A stretch of DNA of 64,000 nucleotides from Candidatus Aegiribacteria sp. MLS_C (GTDB lineage: Bacteria > Fermentibacterota > Fermentibacteria > Fermentibacterales > JCC-6), in assembly GCA_002030045.1 (NCBI GenBank), contig LQBI01000031.1, forward strand, positions 62,001 to 126,000, in the 5' to 3' direction. The position numbers and the translations under genes were made by a program. The notes below the pieces were generated by a model that saw only the letters and a program-made list of their open reading frames with translations, searched no databases and was not told where the DNA came from. This document shows, one piece after another, positions 36,281 through 45,587 of this stretch. The first letter of the stretch is position 1. Each line of letters opens with the position of its first letter.

Positions 36281-37396
36281 ATGGCCTCAGATGCCGAGGT
36301 CCTTGCCATGAGGAAAGCCCTCAGGATGGCCTCCAAGGGCAGGGGGGCGGCATTTCCCAATCCCATGGTGGGTGCCGTTGTCCTGGACGGGAATGGAGTC
36401 GAGGTCGGTGACGGCTTCCACCGGAAATGCGGGGAACCCCATGCCGAGACCGTGGCCCTGGCCGCGGCGGGGGACAGGGCGAGGGGAGGGACCATGGTGG
36501 TCACTCTGGAGCCCTGCTGCCATCAGGGCAGGACCGGACCCTGCACCGAGAAGATAATCGGGGCGGGCATCTCCAGGGTCGTAGTGGCCATGCAGGACCC
36601 GGACCCGAGGGTGCACGGGGGCGGGATCAGAGCCCTGGAGGAGGCGGGCATCGATGTGGAGACCGGTATTCTGGCGGAAAGGGCCGCCGAACTGAACCGA
36701 TTCTACCTTCATTACGTGAGGACCGGCAGGAGCTGGGTCACCCTGAAGCTGGCCTTGAGCCTGGACGGCAGGGTGGCGGCAGCTGACGGCGGAAGCCGGT
36801 GGATCTCCTGCGAGGAGTCCAGGAAGACTGTCCATAAAAAGAGGGCATCGGTGTCGGCGGTCATGACCGGGGCCGGTACCGTCCGCCGTGACGACCCCCG
36901 GCTCACCGCCAGGGATCTCCCTTTCCCGCTCTGCGAACAGCCGGCAAGGGTAGTGGTGACCGGTTCCGGAGACCTGGGTGATCCGAAGAGATTCCTGTCC
37001 GCTCCGGGAAGGATAATAATAGCCCTGCCCCGGGGAGCGGGCGATCTTCCTGAGATCATTCGTGGAAGGAGTGACCTGGAGATCTGGGAGCTTCCGAAGG
37101 ACAGCCGCGGCGGCGTCGACCTGAGGGAACTCCTGGCCAGGACCGCTTCACGCGGGATGGGGGAAGTGCTCTGCGAATCGGGTCCCGGTCTCGCTGCGAA
37201 CCTGATGATCGAGGGACTGGTGGATTCGGTCATGTTCTTCACGGCACCGATCCTCATGGGTAACGGTGGAGTACCCGCCATCGGGGACCTTGGAGTCCGG
37301 AGCATGGATGGTGCAATAAGGCTTCGCGGCGTGAGGCGACGAAGGATCGGAACGGATCAGCTGACGGAGGGGGAGATTGTTCACGGGTCTGATTGA
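36281..37396 (+). CDS. ribD: Riboflavin biosynthesis deaminase/reductase
   Basis: Bifunctional: deaminates 2,5-diamino-6-ribosylamino-pyrimidinone phosphate and reduces the ribosyl side chain. The 371 aa begin immediately after the preceding stop. The deaminase zinc site is PHAETVAL with TLEPCCHQGRTGPC (about 50-85), and the reductase domain begins near 145 (WVTLKLALSLDGRVAAADGGSRWIS). The ribE gene starts inside its last 20 bases. It is the first of four contiguous riboflavin genes, with no FMN riboswitch in front. Confidence 0.96.
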   Translation: MASDAEVLAMRKALRMASKGRGAAFPNPMVGAVVLDGNGVEVGDGFHRKCGEPHAETVALAAAGDRARGGTMVVTLEPCCHQGRTGPCTEKIIGAGISRVVVAMQDPDPRVHGGGIRALEEAGIDVETGILAERAAELNRFYLHYVRTGRSWVTLKLALSLDGRVAAADGGSRWISCEESRKTVHKKRASVSAVMTGAGTVRRDDPRLTARDLPFPLCEQPARVVVTGSGDLGDPKRFLSAPGRIIIALPRGAGDLPEIIRGRSDLEIWELPKDSRGGVDLRELLARTASRGMGEVLCESGPGLAANLMIEGLVDSVMFFTAPILMGNGGVPAIGDLGVRSMDGAIRLRGVRRRRIGTDQLTEGEIVHGSD

Positions 37397-37988
37397 GGGT
37401 ACGGGTACGGTGAGATCCCGGTCGGGAAGCTCACTGACGGTTTCCTCGCCTCTGTCCGGGGAGGTCGTGCCCGGAGACAGCTTTGCTGTGGACGGTTCCT
37501 GCCTTACGGTGACGGGTTCGGCGGCGGGTTCGATGAGTTTTCAATGTTCCGGAGAGACTCTTTCAAGGACGGTGATCCAGTGGTACACCACAGGGGTCAG
37601 GGTCAACCTGGAGAGGCCGCTGCTCCCCTCGGACAGGCTTCACGGCCACCTGGTGACGGGCCATGTGGACGAGACGGCCCGTTTACTGCGCGTTCAGAGA
37701 TCCGGCGGCGGCATGACGGCATGGATCTCCTATTCCCCGGAGTCATCAGTGCTTCTCGTCCCCAGGGGATCAGTGGCCGTGAGCGGAGTGAGCCTTACGG
37801 TAGCGTCACTGGAACCCGGCATGTTCTCCGTTGCGCTGATACCGGAGACCCTTGCGAGGACAACTGCGGACGGATGGCGTCCGGGCACCAGGGTGAACCT
37901 GGAGTTCGACCTGATAGGCAAATACGTGCGGAGGCAGGCTGAAGCCGCCTCTGCTGCTGCAGGATTGAGGGATCATCTTGAAGGGTAA
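37377..37988 (+). CDS. ribE: Riboflavin synthase alpha chain
   Basis: Dismutates two lumazine molecules to riboflavin. The 203 aa start at TTG 37377 (GGAGGGGGAG upstream); the canonical opening [12 protein letters not shown] fixes the start. Two lumazine-binding repeats are visible, each with its own core: SCLTVTG...[11 protein letters not shown] and SGVSLTVA...[13 protein letters not shown]. It overlaps ribD by 20 bases and ribBA by 11 bases, so expression of the three is tightly coupled. Confidence 0.95.
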   Translation: MFTGLIEGTGTVRSRSGSSLTVSSPLSGEVVPGDSFAVDGSCLTVTGSAAGSMSFQCSGETLSRTVIQWYTTGVRVNLERPLLPSDRLHGHLVTGHVDETARLLRVQRSGGGMTAWISYSPESSVLLVPRGSVAVSGVSLTVASLEPGMFSVALIPETLARTTADGWRPGTRVNLEFDLIGKYVRRQAEAASAAAGLRDHLEG

Positions 37989-39216
37989 TGAGAACGGAGC
38001 GATCGCGGGGGCTCCCGAGGCCATCGAGGCCATAGCCGCCGGCAGGATGGTGGTCGTGGTGGACGACGAGAACAGAGAGAACGAGGGTGACCTGGTGATA
38101 GCAGCCCAGATGTGCGATGCCGGAGCAGTCAACTTCATGGCCATGGAGGCCAGGGGACTGATATGCCTTTCGATGGAGAGGGAAGACCTGGAGCGGCTGG
38201 GTATCCACGAGATGGTACCCCGGAACACTTCCCTCCATGATACCGCCTTCATGGTGAGCATCGACGCAAAGGAGGGCGTATCAACAGGAATCTCGGCCCA
38301 CGACAGGGCCAGGACCATCGCAGTCGCCATCGATCCCTCCTCCAGGGTCGACGACCTCGCCCGACCCGGACACATCTTCCCGCTGGCCGCCAGGCCCGGA
38401 GGTGTCCTTTCGAGGACGGGCCACACGGAGGCGGCGGTGGACCTGGCCAGACTGGCCGGGCTCGTGCCCGCCGGAGTGATCTGCGAGATAATGAACAGGG
38501 ACGGTACCATGGCCAGGCTCCCCGAGCTCAGGGAATTCTGCCGGGAGCACGGGCTGGTGCTGACCACGGTTGAGGAACTGGTCCGCTACAGGCGCAGGAC
38601 CGAGAAACTGGTGCGAGAGGTTGCTGCTTCAGTTCTGCCCACGGACTACGGGACCTTCCAGCTGAGGATATTCGAGAGCATAACCGACGGAGAGGTCCAT
38701 GTGGCGCTGGTGAAGGGTGAGGTGGCTGGAATGGAGAACGTGCTTGTCAGGGTGCATTCCCAGTGCCTGACAGGCGACGTGTTCGCCTCCAGGAGGTGCG
38801 ACTGCGGAAGCCAGCTGCACGCCGCGCTGAGGAGGATAGAGTACGAGGGGATGGGAGTGGTACTTTACATGGCCCAGGAGGGTCGCGGGATCGGACTGGC
38901 CAACAAGATAAAGGCATACCATCTCCAGGACCATGGTCTGGACACCGTGGAGGCCAACGAGCGTCTGGGATTCGCCCCCGATCTCAGGGACTACGGTACC
39001 GGTGCGCAGATCCTGTCCGAGCTGGGCCTGTCCACCATAAGGCTCATGACGAACAACCCGAGGAAAATAGTCGGCCTGAGGGGCTATGGGCTCGAGATCA
39101 CGGAGAGGGTGGGTATCGAGGTGAAACCCACCAACGAGAACATCAGGTACCTGAGAACAAAGAAGAATAAGCTGGGACACCTGCTGGAGGAGGTCGACGA
39201 TGACCTGGATACATGA
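37978..39216 (+). CDS. ribBA: Bifunctional DHBP synthase / GTP cyclohydrolase II
   Basis: Supplies both precursors of riboflavin: 3,4-dihydroxy-2-butanone 4-phosphate from ribulose 5-phosphate, and the pyrimidine from GTP. The 412 aa start at TTG 37978 (AGGGA six bases upstream). The RibB half shows [19 protein letters not shown], and the RibA half (from about 215) shows the zinc cysteines [15 protein letters not shown] and [14 protein letters not shown]. Both halves look intact. The ribH gene begins inside its 3' end. Confidence 0.96.
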   Translation: MKGNENGAIAGAPEAIEAIAAGRMVVVVDDENRENEGDLVIAAQMCDAGAVNFMAMEARGLICLSMEREDLERLGIHEMVPRNTSLHDTAFMVSIDAKEGVSTGISAHDRARTIAVAIDPSSRVDDLARPGHIFPLAARPGGVLSRTGHTEAAVDLARLAGLVPAGVICEIMNRDGTMARLPELREFCREHGLVLTTVEELVRYRRRTEKLVREVAASVLPTDYGTFQLRIFESITDGEVHVALVKGEVAGMENVLVRVHSQCLTGDVFASRRCDCGSQLHAALRRIEYEGMGVVLYMAQEGRGIGLANKIKAYHLQDHGLDTVEANERLGFAPDLRDYGTGAQILSELGLSTIRLMTNNPRKIVGLRGYGLEITERVGIEVKPTNENIRYLRTKKNKLGHLLEEVDDDLDT

Positions 39217-39721
39217 GGGGAAGCTTGACGGCGAAGGTATCAGACCGGCCATAATCGTATCCCGTTTCAACAGTTTCATTACCGGCAAACTGCTGGAGGG
39301 CGCCCTTGACTGCCTGGAGAGACACAACGTGGACACTGACGACATCGACGTATTCTGGGTTCCCGGCGCCTGGGAGATCCCGGCTCTCGCATTGAGGGTA
39401 GCGGACACAGGGCTGTTCGACTGCGTTATCTGTCTTGGAGCAGTCATAAGGGGCGAGACCCCTCACTTCGAGTACGTGTCCGCGGAGAGTGCCAAGGGAG
39501 TGGCCCAGGCCGCCATGCTCACGGACGTTCCGGTGGTCTACGGGATAGTCACCGCCGATACTGTGGAACAGGCAGTGGACCGGGCAGGCACAAAGTCCGG
39601 CAACAGGGGGTTCGACGCAGCCATGACGGCGCTGGAGATGACGGCCCTCTACGACCATCTCGCCGACCTCGAGTCCTCCAGGGAGGAAGCACCCGGGGAA
39701 GAAGGGGAAGACAAGGACTGA
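39200..39721 (+). CDS. ribH: 6,7-dimethyl-8-ribityllumazine synthase
   Basis: Condenses the RibD and RibB products to the lumazine used by riboflavin synthase, usually as an icosahedral or pentameric shell. The 173 aa contain [32 protein letters not shown] and the catalytic segment [17 protein letters not shown]. The acidic tail ([13 protein letters not shown]) is longer than usual. It overlaps ribBA by 17 bases, and nusB begins directly after its stop, a common ribH-nusB order in bacteria. Confidence 0.96.
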   Translation: MTWIHEGKLDGEGIRPAIIVSRFNSFITGKLLEGALDCLERHNVDTDDIDVFWVPGAWEIPALALRVADTGLFDCVICLGAVIRGETPHFEYVSAESAKGVAQAAMLTDVPVVYGIVTADTVEQAVDRAGTKSGNRGFDAAMTALEMTALYDHLADLESSREEAPGEEGEDKD

Positions 39722-40162
39722 ATGGGAGTCAGGAACAGATGCCGCAAAGCCCTTCTGCAGGCCAGGTTTGCCGCTGAGATAAACGGCAGGCCGATCCTGG
39801 TGAACCTGGAGTTCATACGGAGTATGCTCGAGGATCCGGAACTTGGCGTGGGCGCGCCCCTGGACGAGGAGGACTGGACCTGGATTGCGACGCTGGCCGA
39901 GGCCATCCAGGAGAATCTGGCGGAGATAAGGGAAAGGATCGGCGGATCCCTGGAGAACTGGACTCTGGACAGGCTCAGTATCGTCACCAGGCTGATACTC
40001 GAGCAGGCCATGGGAGAGATGTTCTACTGCAGTTCCCGAACGCCTGCGCCGGTGGTAATAGACGAGTCGCTTGAACTTGCCCGAATGTTCGAGGAGGATG
40101 AAGCGGCGGGGCTGATAAACGGAGTCCTTGACGCCATATCCGGAGACGGCGGGAAGGGCTGA
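39722..40162 (+). CDS. nusB: Transcription antitermination factor NusB
   Basis: Binds BoxA RNA with NusE (S10) for rRNA antitermination. The 146-aa all-helical protein begins MGVRNRCRKALLQARFAAE, with ENWTLDRLSIVTRLILEQAMGEM and VVIDESLELARMFEEDEAAGLINGVLDAI matching the conserved C-terminal half of NusB. It starts right after the ribH stop. The N-terminal half is less conserved than usual. Confidence 0.88.
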   Translation: MGVRNRCRKALLQARFAAEINGRPILVNLEFIRSMLEDPELGVGAPLDEEDWTWIATLAEAIQENLAEIRERIGGSLENWTLDRLSIVTRLILEQAMGEMFYCSSRTPAPVVIDESLELARMFEEDEAAGLINGVLDAISGDGGKG

Positions 40163-40180
40163 GGATCTGGAGATGATGAA

Positions 40181-40891
40181 ATGCTTCTAAGGGTGATCTC
40201 CGATGTCCACTCGAATCTCCCGGCCCTGAAAGCCGTCCTGGAAGACCCTCCCGGAGCCGGCGCTGACAGCACGCTCTGCCTCGGCGATGTTGTGGGTTAC
40301 GGAGCGGACCCTTCCAAATGCATCAGCCTGGTCAGGAAGCAATGCCGACTGGTCGTCAGGGGGAACCACGACGCCGGGGCTGCCGGCCAGGTGTCCCTGG
40401 ACAGGTTCAACTGGGAGGGGGCGACCGCCATAAGGTGGACCAGGGATGTCCTGAGCGGCGAAGAGATCAGATGGCTGTCCATGCTTCCCCATTTCCATGA
40501 GCTTCAGGAGTTCTTCCTGTGCCACAGCTATCCTGCAGACCCGGAGAGCTGGACCTACGTCCTCAGACGCAACCAGGCACTTGCCTCCATCGAGGCGAGG
40601 AAGGGCCAGGTCTCACTGATAGGGCATACCCACCTGCCCGGGGTATGGTCCGAGGACGGTCAGTACAGCGAGATCGATTCCGGTGACCTGGAGAGCGTGA
40701 GGCTGATCAACGTGGGCAGCGTGGGTCAGCCGAGGGACCGGGACCCCCGTGCCGCGTACCTTCTTATAGACACGGAGAAGAGAACCTGGGAGCACCGGCG
40801 GGTGGAGTATCCGATTGACGAAGCCGCGGCACGAATCAGGGAGGAATCCCTCCCGGAAGTTCTTTGGCAGCGCCTCTACAGGGGTACGTGA
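40181..40891 (+). CDS. Calcineurin-like metallophosphoesterase (YfcE/MJ0936 type)
   Basis: A 236-aa cytoplasmic phosphoesterase. Dimetal motifs occur in order: SDVHSN, GDVVGYG, GNHDAG, CHSYP and GHTHLP. The tail NVGSVGQPRDRDPRAAYLLID is typical of the family. GGAG precedes the ATG by several bases. It is the last gene of the run starting at ptb and ends 42 bases before a convergent gene; no terminator was seen in that gap. Substrate unknown (phosphodiesterases and phosphatases both occur in the family). Confidence 0.88.
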   Translation: MLLRVISDVHSNLPALKAVLEDPPGAGADSTLCLGDVVGYGADPSKCISLVRKQCRLVVRGNHDAGAAGQVSLDRFNWEGATAIRWTRDVLSGEEIRWLSMLPHFHELQEFFLCHSYPADPESWTYVLRRNQALASIEARKGQVSLIGHTHLPGVWSEDGQYSEIDSGDLESVRLINVGSVGQPRDRDPRAAYLLIDTEKRTWEHRRVEYPIDEAAARIREESLPEVLWQRLYRGT

Positions 40892-40933
40892 CCGGGACAT
40901 TTGCGCGGTTTCCTGCTCGTATCTGACCGAAGG

Positions 40934-42046
40934 CTAAGCCATGACACCCTCGGCGGTCTCCTCCATCACCTGGAGCATCCTGCGGGCCGTGGAGTCCCAG
41001 TCGAAGTTCCCCGCCCATTCCTTGCCCTTCGCGCCGAGGTCCGACCTCAGCTCCGAGTCGGATGCGATGCGACCCATGGCTTCCGCCAGTGCTTCAAGGT
41101 CTCCATGGGGGACCAGGATACCGGTCTCGCCGTTCCTCACCGAGTCCCTGAGCCCTTCGCTGTCACTTGCGATCACCGGTGTTCCGCAGGCGTTCGCCTC
41201 TATGACCGTGAGGCCCCACCCCTCCTTTTCCGAGGGAAATACCGCCGCCCATGCCCTCCGTAACCAGTGGAGCTTCCTTTCCTGTGATACGAAGCCCTCG
41301 AAAGTGACGGAGTCTTCAAGTCCCTGTTTCGAGGCAAGCTTCCTTAGCTCGTGATCGTAGTCGCCCGATCCCAGGACTGTGAGCCTGCAGTCCCTGCCGG
41401 CCTCACGGAGCAGCCGGAGGGCGGATATTATGAGATGCACGCCCTTGTACCTCTTCAGCCTTCCCACGTACAGGAAGGTGCCCTGCTCGGGTTCGGGAGG
41501 ACCCGGGCTGTAGAAACCGGTGTCTATTCCGCAGGGGATCACTGAGATTCTTCCCGCCGGTATTCCTCTGCTTATCAGGTCGGTCCTGGTGGAGTCCGAT
41601 ATTGCCACGAAGGTCGAATCCCTGTAGGCGCTGGGGATGAAGGACTCCATGAAGTTGACGTACAGGGCCAGAGGGAAGGCCACTTCCCTGTATGCCGTCG
41701 TACCGAACAGGTGAGGCACTACGGTGAGGACAGGTACGGGCGACCAGCGGGGGCTGTAGAAGGGGATCTTGCAGAGGTCCTCCAGAACGAGGTCGAAATT
41801 GGTCCCGATGTCCAGGGACAAGGCGAATCTCCTGACGGAGAAGTTGAAGGTATTGCGTCTTCCATGCCGGAGTATCCTCACACCGTCGATCATCTCCTCG
41901 GGCGGCAGCCCCTTCACCGCCTGGGATACCTGGGTCACGGTGTGGCCGGCAGACACAGCACGTTTCAGTATCTCGTGCAGATGGACCTCGGCGCCTCCGG
42001 CCTCCGGGTTCCGGGGATCCCTCCAGTTGAGGGCCATTATGCGCAC
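40934..42046 (-). CDS. GT4-family glycosyltransferase
   Basis: The product is 370 aa from the GTG at 42046 (GGAGGGG six bases upstream); an ATG three codons later is possible. The N-terminus NWRDPRNPEAGGAEVHLHEI has the acceptor-side glycine loop. LYVGRLKRYKGVHLIISALRLL and EGWGLTVIEANACGTPVIASD (E-x7-E) form the donor site. It starts one base after the stop of the methyltransferase gene. The two probably act on the same surface glycan; sugar and acceptor are not assignable. Confidence 0.88.
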   Translation of the reverse strand: MRIMALNWRDPRNPEAGGAEVHLHEILKRAVSAGHTVTQVSQAVKGLPPEEMIDGVRILRHGRRNTFNFSVRRFALSLDIGTNFDLVLEDLCKIPFYSPRWSPVPVLTVVPHLFGTTAYREVAFPLALYVNFMESFIPSAYRDSTFVAISDSTRTDLISRGIPAGRISVIPCGIDTGFYSPGPPEPEQGTFLYVGRLKRYKGVHLIISALRLLREAGRDCRLTVLGSGDYDHELRKLASKQGLEDSVTFEGFVSQERKLHWLRRAWAAVFPSEKEGWGLTVIEANACGTPVIASDSEGLRDSVRNGETGILVPHGDLEALAEAMGRIASDSELRSDLGAKGKEWAGNFDWDSTARRMLQVMEETAEGVMA

Positions 42047-42047
42047 T

Positions 42048-42830
42048 TCAGCCCCTCCGCTGCTTCTCGGCAAAAATACCGATGACGCACCCGGTCATTC
42101 TTCCGACGGGAGAGGACTCCACCTTCTCCCTGATCCTTCTTCTGAGATCGTGAACGGGTGGAACGAGGACGGGCCTGAGGGGAAGACATATACCGAGCTT
42201 CATCATTATCTCCCTGAAAACCCTGTAGGCCAGTGACGGGGAGAAGAACCGCCCGTAGGCGGCGCGGGGTTCGAGTCCCGCATCCTTCAGAAGCCGTCTC
42301 AGGCTTCCGGCGGTGAACTGAGTCTCCCAGCCGGCGAACCAGGCGTTTAACGCGATCAGTACCTTTTTCATTGCGGTGTATACGTGGAAGGTCTGGGGAA
42401 CGTCCACGAGGACCGTTCCTCCGGGCCTCGTTACTCTGGAGTTCTCCCTAAGCAGCAGTATCGGCTCCCTGAAATGTTCCAGAACACCCTGGTGGAAGAC
42501 CAGGTCGAAGACCCCGTCCCTGAAGGGCAGGGCGAGTGCGTCACCGCACACGAGCATGAGTTCAGCCCCGGACCTGTCCGCGGCCTCCCTGGCCAGCCTG
42601 AGGGCTTCGTGGGAATAATCCAGTGCGACGACCCGGGCTCCCTGCAGGGAAAGGGTAGCGCTGTCCCTGGCGGTGGCCGCCCCCACTTCCATTATCAGGA
42701 GTCCGGACACATCCATCCGCCTGCCCACCTCGAGGGGGATACGGCCGTCGTTGTCGTATATCTCGTCAAGGTCACGGTCACGACGCCAGAAGTCGTCCCA
42801 GTGACTCCTTTCGGAAGTCCTGCTGCTCAT
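42048..42830 (-). CDS. Class I SAM-dependent methyltransferase
   Basis: A 260-aa Rossmann-fold methyltransferase. Motif I is atypical (IMEVGAATARDSATL). Motif II ends in VVALDYS and is followed by CGDALALPFRDGVFDLVFHQGVLEHF (motif IV/post). The C-terminal 100 residues are hydrophobic and basic, which may form a membrane-associated cap. It is coupled to the glycosyltransferase gene, so a lipid, glycan or quinone-like substrate is possible. The ribosome site is weak. Confidence 0.8.
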   Translation of the reverse strand: MSSRTSERSHWDDFWRRDRDLDEIYDNDGRIPLEVGRRMDVSGLLIMEVGAATARDSATLSLQGARVVALDYSHEALRLAREAADRSGAELMLVCGDALALPFRDGVFDLVFHQGVLEHFREPILLLRENSRVTRPGGTVLVDVPQTFHVYTAMKKVLIALNAWFAGWETQFTAGSLRRLLKDAGLEPRAAYGRFFSPSLAYRVFREIMMKLGICLPLRPVLVPPVHDLRRRIREKVESSPVGRMTGCVIGIFAEKQRRG

Positions 42831-42868
42831 ACAGCTAACCTACTAAGACAACCCGTATTTAACTAGAA

Positions 42869-42910
42869 GAATGTCCCATTCTGGTGCCGGGCCCGAAAAA
42901 TGGGACATTC
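42869..42910. repeat. Perfect 12-bp inverted repeat (REP-like hairpin)
   Basis: GAATGTCCCATT (42869-42880) and AATGGGACATTC (42899-42910) flank an 18-base G+C-rich loop. It lies between the end of the FG-GAP gene and the start of the methyltransferase gene, both on the minus strand, so it could also act as a terminator. GGGACATTC-type palindromes are typical of REP-like elements. Confidence 0.7.
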
Positions 42911-42922
42911 CTGTTCTTCGCA

Positions 42923-44086
42923 CTAGATCTTGAGGAGTTTCAGCGTTTCCGAACCGTTCTCATCGGATGCCACCACGAGGTAGCAGCCGCATGCAAGACC
43001 GGATCCGTCAATGGTCATCGAACCGGTCAGGGGTTGTTCCATCATGACCCTGCCGGACATGTCGTAGAGGATCATCGTACCGCTCTCGAAGCCGGAAGAT
43101 GAGATTACCACGGTGGAGTTGAAGGGGTTCCGGTCCGCAGCCAGTGACCTGGCTGTCGAGGTTCCGCCTTCGCCGGAAACCCCGTTGTAAGTCTGGATGT
43201 ATACCTGGACAAAACCGTTGTAGTTGCTGGCCAGAACGTCTGGAAGGCCATCCTCGTTCCAGTCGTCGATACAGAACCTGGCTCCGTAGTATCCCGTATT
43301 GATGATGGCCTCGTTCCCAGAGAAGGCCGGGTTGGCGTTGGTGCCGGTGTTCTCGTAGTAGTAGATGCTGTAATCATTCGCACCGCAGAGCAGGTCCTTC
43401 CTGCCGTCCATGTTCATGTCAAAGACCTGAGGGCAGTTCCTGTAGTGGCTGATGTTGGTGCCGCTGCTCTGAAGAAGCGAATAGGAGTTGTAGACTGGGT
43501 CCGTGTCTATCGTGTCGTTGATGTATAATCTGACGGTGCCGTCCTGGGTCCCCAGCAGCAGGTCACGGTTCCCGTCCTCGTCCCAGTCGACGCAGACCGG
43601 TGCCGAATTGTAGCCCACGTCTATCGTTACACCGCCGCAAACGAGGTCGGCCTCCTTCGTCAGTGTGATGGGTGATTCCGATGTCCGGCGGTAGTAGTGG
43701 GTGTAGCCATTTCGGTCCCCTACTACTATGTCGAGCATACCGTCGTCGTTGTAGTCCACAACCTGTGGATTCGTTGAACCTGTGCATCAACCGTACGCCA
43801 TGGTGATGATCACACCATCAGCGTAGAGGTAGGAGAACGAATTGAAAACCGGAGAGGCATTGGTCCCTTCGTTCTTGTAGAACCTGATATAACCGCTTGC
43901 GAACTGACCCAGGATGAGGTCCTTGAGCCCGTCACCATCCCAGTCTGCGACACAGGGAGAGCCATAGTAACCGACGTCTATGACCGTTCCGCTGCACTGT
44001 AGATTGTAGGGCGACTCAAAACTGAAGGACTGGGATAGGACCAGGGTCGGGAACAGCAATAGCGCGAAAAACAGAACCTTGTACAT
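42923..44086 (-). pseudogene. Secreted FG-GAP/VCBS-repeat protein interrupted by an in-frame TGA
   Basis: Read through, this is 387 codons. The start at 44086 has AAGGGGGGA upstream, and a signal peptide (MYKVLFFALLLFPTLVLSQS) opens the protein. Five beta-propeller-type blade repeats follow, with Ca-binding-like loops such as DWDGDGLKDLILG, DYNDDGMLDIVVGD, DWDEDGNRDLLLG, DMNMDGRKDLLCG and DWNEDGLPDVLAS. A T9SS-type tail (NPFNSTVVISSSG, MILYDMSGRVM, GCYLVVASDENGS) ends it. The frame is broken only by TGA at 43787-43789; the codons on both sides are in the same frame and the blade continues after it. It may be a recent nonsense mutation, sequencing error or recoding. Confidence 0.75.
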
Positions 44087-44157
44087 GGAATCCCCCCTTC
44101 ATGTAGATCGATACTGAATAATACATAGTGCTTTTCCAGAAACGCAAGTCCATAAGA

Positions 44158-44183
44158 AAAGGGGCGGTTCCCACCGCCCCTTT
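44158..44183 (-). terminator. Intrinsic terminator for the gene at 44206-45504
   Basis: On the minus strand, GGGGCGGT, loop GGGA, ACCGCCCC, then TTTTCTTATG. The stem is 8 bp of G+C plus A-T pairs, and it begins 23 bases after the stop. The opposite strand also has TTTCCGCTTTTC, so it may be bidirectional. Confidence 0.8.
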
Positions 44184-44205
44184 CCGCTTTTCGGAGACCG
44201 CAGTC

Positions 44206-45504
44206 TCAGTCTATCAGGTCCCGTCTGCCTATCCAGCCGAGGTAACCGTCGCGGACGAAGCGCCAGTACCTGTTGAGTCTCCTGGGGACCGAACCCCTGT
44301 CCCAGTCGGTGGGCCTGAATACGTTGGGGTCCGGCACCACGAGGGAGCCGACATAGGAACCCTCGCTGTAGACCTTGTCGATCTCGGCTGCGATGGTGTC
44401 TATGTCCTCCTCGGAGGCGACGCCGTTGGAAGTTGCCTTGTAGAATTGAACGGTGACCCGTATGGGGAAGCTGGGGTCCCTTTCGATCTCGAGATTGTCT
44501 ATCTCGGTGAAAGGCCCTTCCAGCTCACCGTGGCCTATGACCGCGGCCTCGACATCTGATGACCTGGACTGGGCTGCTCCTGTGGCGACCATTGAGGCAT
44601 CCTCGCAGCAGCAGACCTCATCGAACCATGTGCTCTGGGGATTGCTCTGCTTCAGCGGTATCTGTATCAGAAGGACCATGTTCAGGTTGCTCTCATCTGA
44701 TATGTCCGAGGGATCACCGCCCTGCTGGGCGTACTGGGTCCTGAAGTCCGATATCCTCTGGCCCGTAAGGCTGGCACGCTGGCCGTTCTCGTTGAAGAAG
44801 AGCCTCTGTCCCCAGCTCCAGGAGCCGGGAACGGCGTCCCTAGTGTTGTCTATAACCGTGACGCTTGTTCCTTCGCGGGTCACCAGGATGGTGAGCACCG
44901 CAGGGTCGCCCTCGTAGGACTGGTAGTTGTAGAGCACCGGGTTGAAGGTGGCGTTCCCGCTCTGAGGTATCGGCAGGAAGACCGCCTGCGCACTCACCAG
45001 CACCACGCTGTCCCTGGGAGCCAGAAGACTGTGCTCGTCGGCCTCCCATGATTCCGGATCGTGAAGGTAGAACCTGATGTTATCAACGAAATCCGTGAGA
45101 GATACGGGAGCCAGGTCCTCACCTATCTCGTTCCCGACCAGCAGGTAGAAATCGTCGGGGTCCATGTCGGCCGAGAGGTCATGGAAGTTCGGGTACCTTA
45201 TTACCGGCATGCATGTCAGGGTTGGGTATTCAGCCCCGTCATCGTAGCTGTGGACCTGAATGGTCATGTCGGAGATGTTGGGCCCCCAGCAGGAGCCGTA
45301 GTACCGTCCGGTGTCCTCCCATGTGACGTTGACCACGTCCAGGCCGTGTTCGGAGGCCATCTGTGTGACCTTGCTGTCCCAGACCATTTCGGCCACCCGG
45401 TTGACCACCTCCCGGTAATCATCGTTGGCAGACCTACCCGGGCAGAAGTAGGCGGCGAATGAGACCGATACGATCATCATTGTTGCCATCGTGTTCATCA
45501 GCAT
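44206..45504 (-). CDS. Exported protein of unknown function
   Basis: A 432-aa protein with a signal-like N-terminus (MLMNTMATMMIVSVSFAAYF) followed by CPGRSANDDYREVV. GGAGG precedes the ATG by about eight bases. The rest looks globular and acidic, with TCMPVIRYPNFHDLS, a putative helical pair, and an unusual CCC within WFDEVCCCEDASMV near residue 300. The C-terminus is basic (RRLNRYWRFVRDGYLGWIGRR). No family is recognised. It is monocistronic with its own terminator. It sits among secreted proteins and repeat elements, suggesting a lineage-specific gene. Confidence 0.6.
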   Translation of the reverse strand: MLMNTMATMMIVSVSFAAYFCPGRSANDDYREVVNRVAEMVWDSKVTQMASEHGLDVVNVTWEDTGRYYGSCWGPNISDMTIQVHSYDDGAEYPTLTCMPVIRYPNFHDLSADMDPDDFYLLVGNEIGEDLAPVSLTDFVDNIRFYLHDPESWEADEHSLLAPRDSVVLVSAQAVFLPIPQSGNATFNPVLYNYQSYEGDPAVLTILVTREGTSVTVIDNTRDAVPGSWSWGQRLFFNENGQRASLTGQRISDFRTQYAQQGGDPSDISDESNLNMVLLIQIPLKQSNPQSTWFDEVCCCEDASMVATGAAQSRSSDVEAAVIGHGELEGPFTEIDNLEIERDPSFPIRVTVQFYKATSNGVASEEDIDTIAAEIDKVYSEGSYVGSLVVPDPNVFRPTDWDRGSVPRRLNRYWRFVRDGYLGWIGRRDLID

Positions 45505-45587
45505 TTCAATACCTCCAGGTTGACTGACTTATCGGAACCTTTCTTCACTGCTGTTACACGCCCCCCTGAATCTTATTCCATAGATCC

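Noticed and set aside
36250-36281. FMN riboswitch before ribD
   Set aside because: There is no untranslated leader; ribD starts directly after the upstream stop.
42262-42290. tRNA T-arm-like sequence GCGGGGTTCGAGTCCCGC
   Set aside because: It lies inside the methyltransferase coding frame, with no acceptor stem, D-arm or anticodon arm around it.
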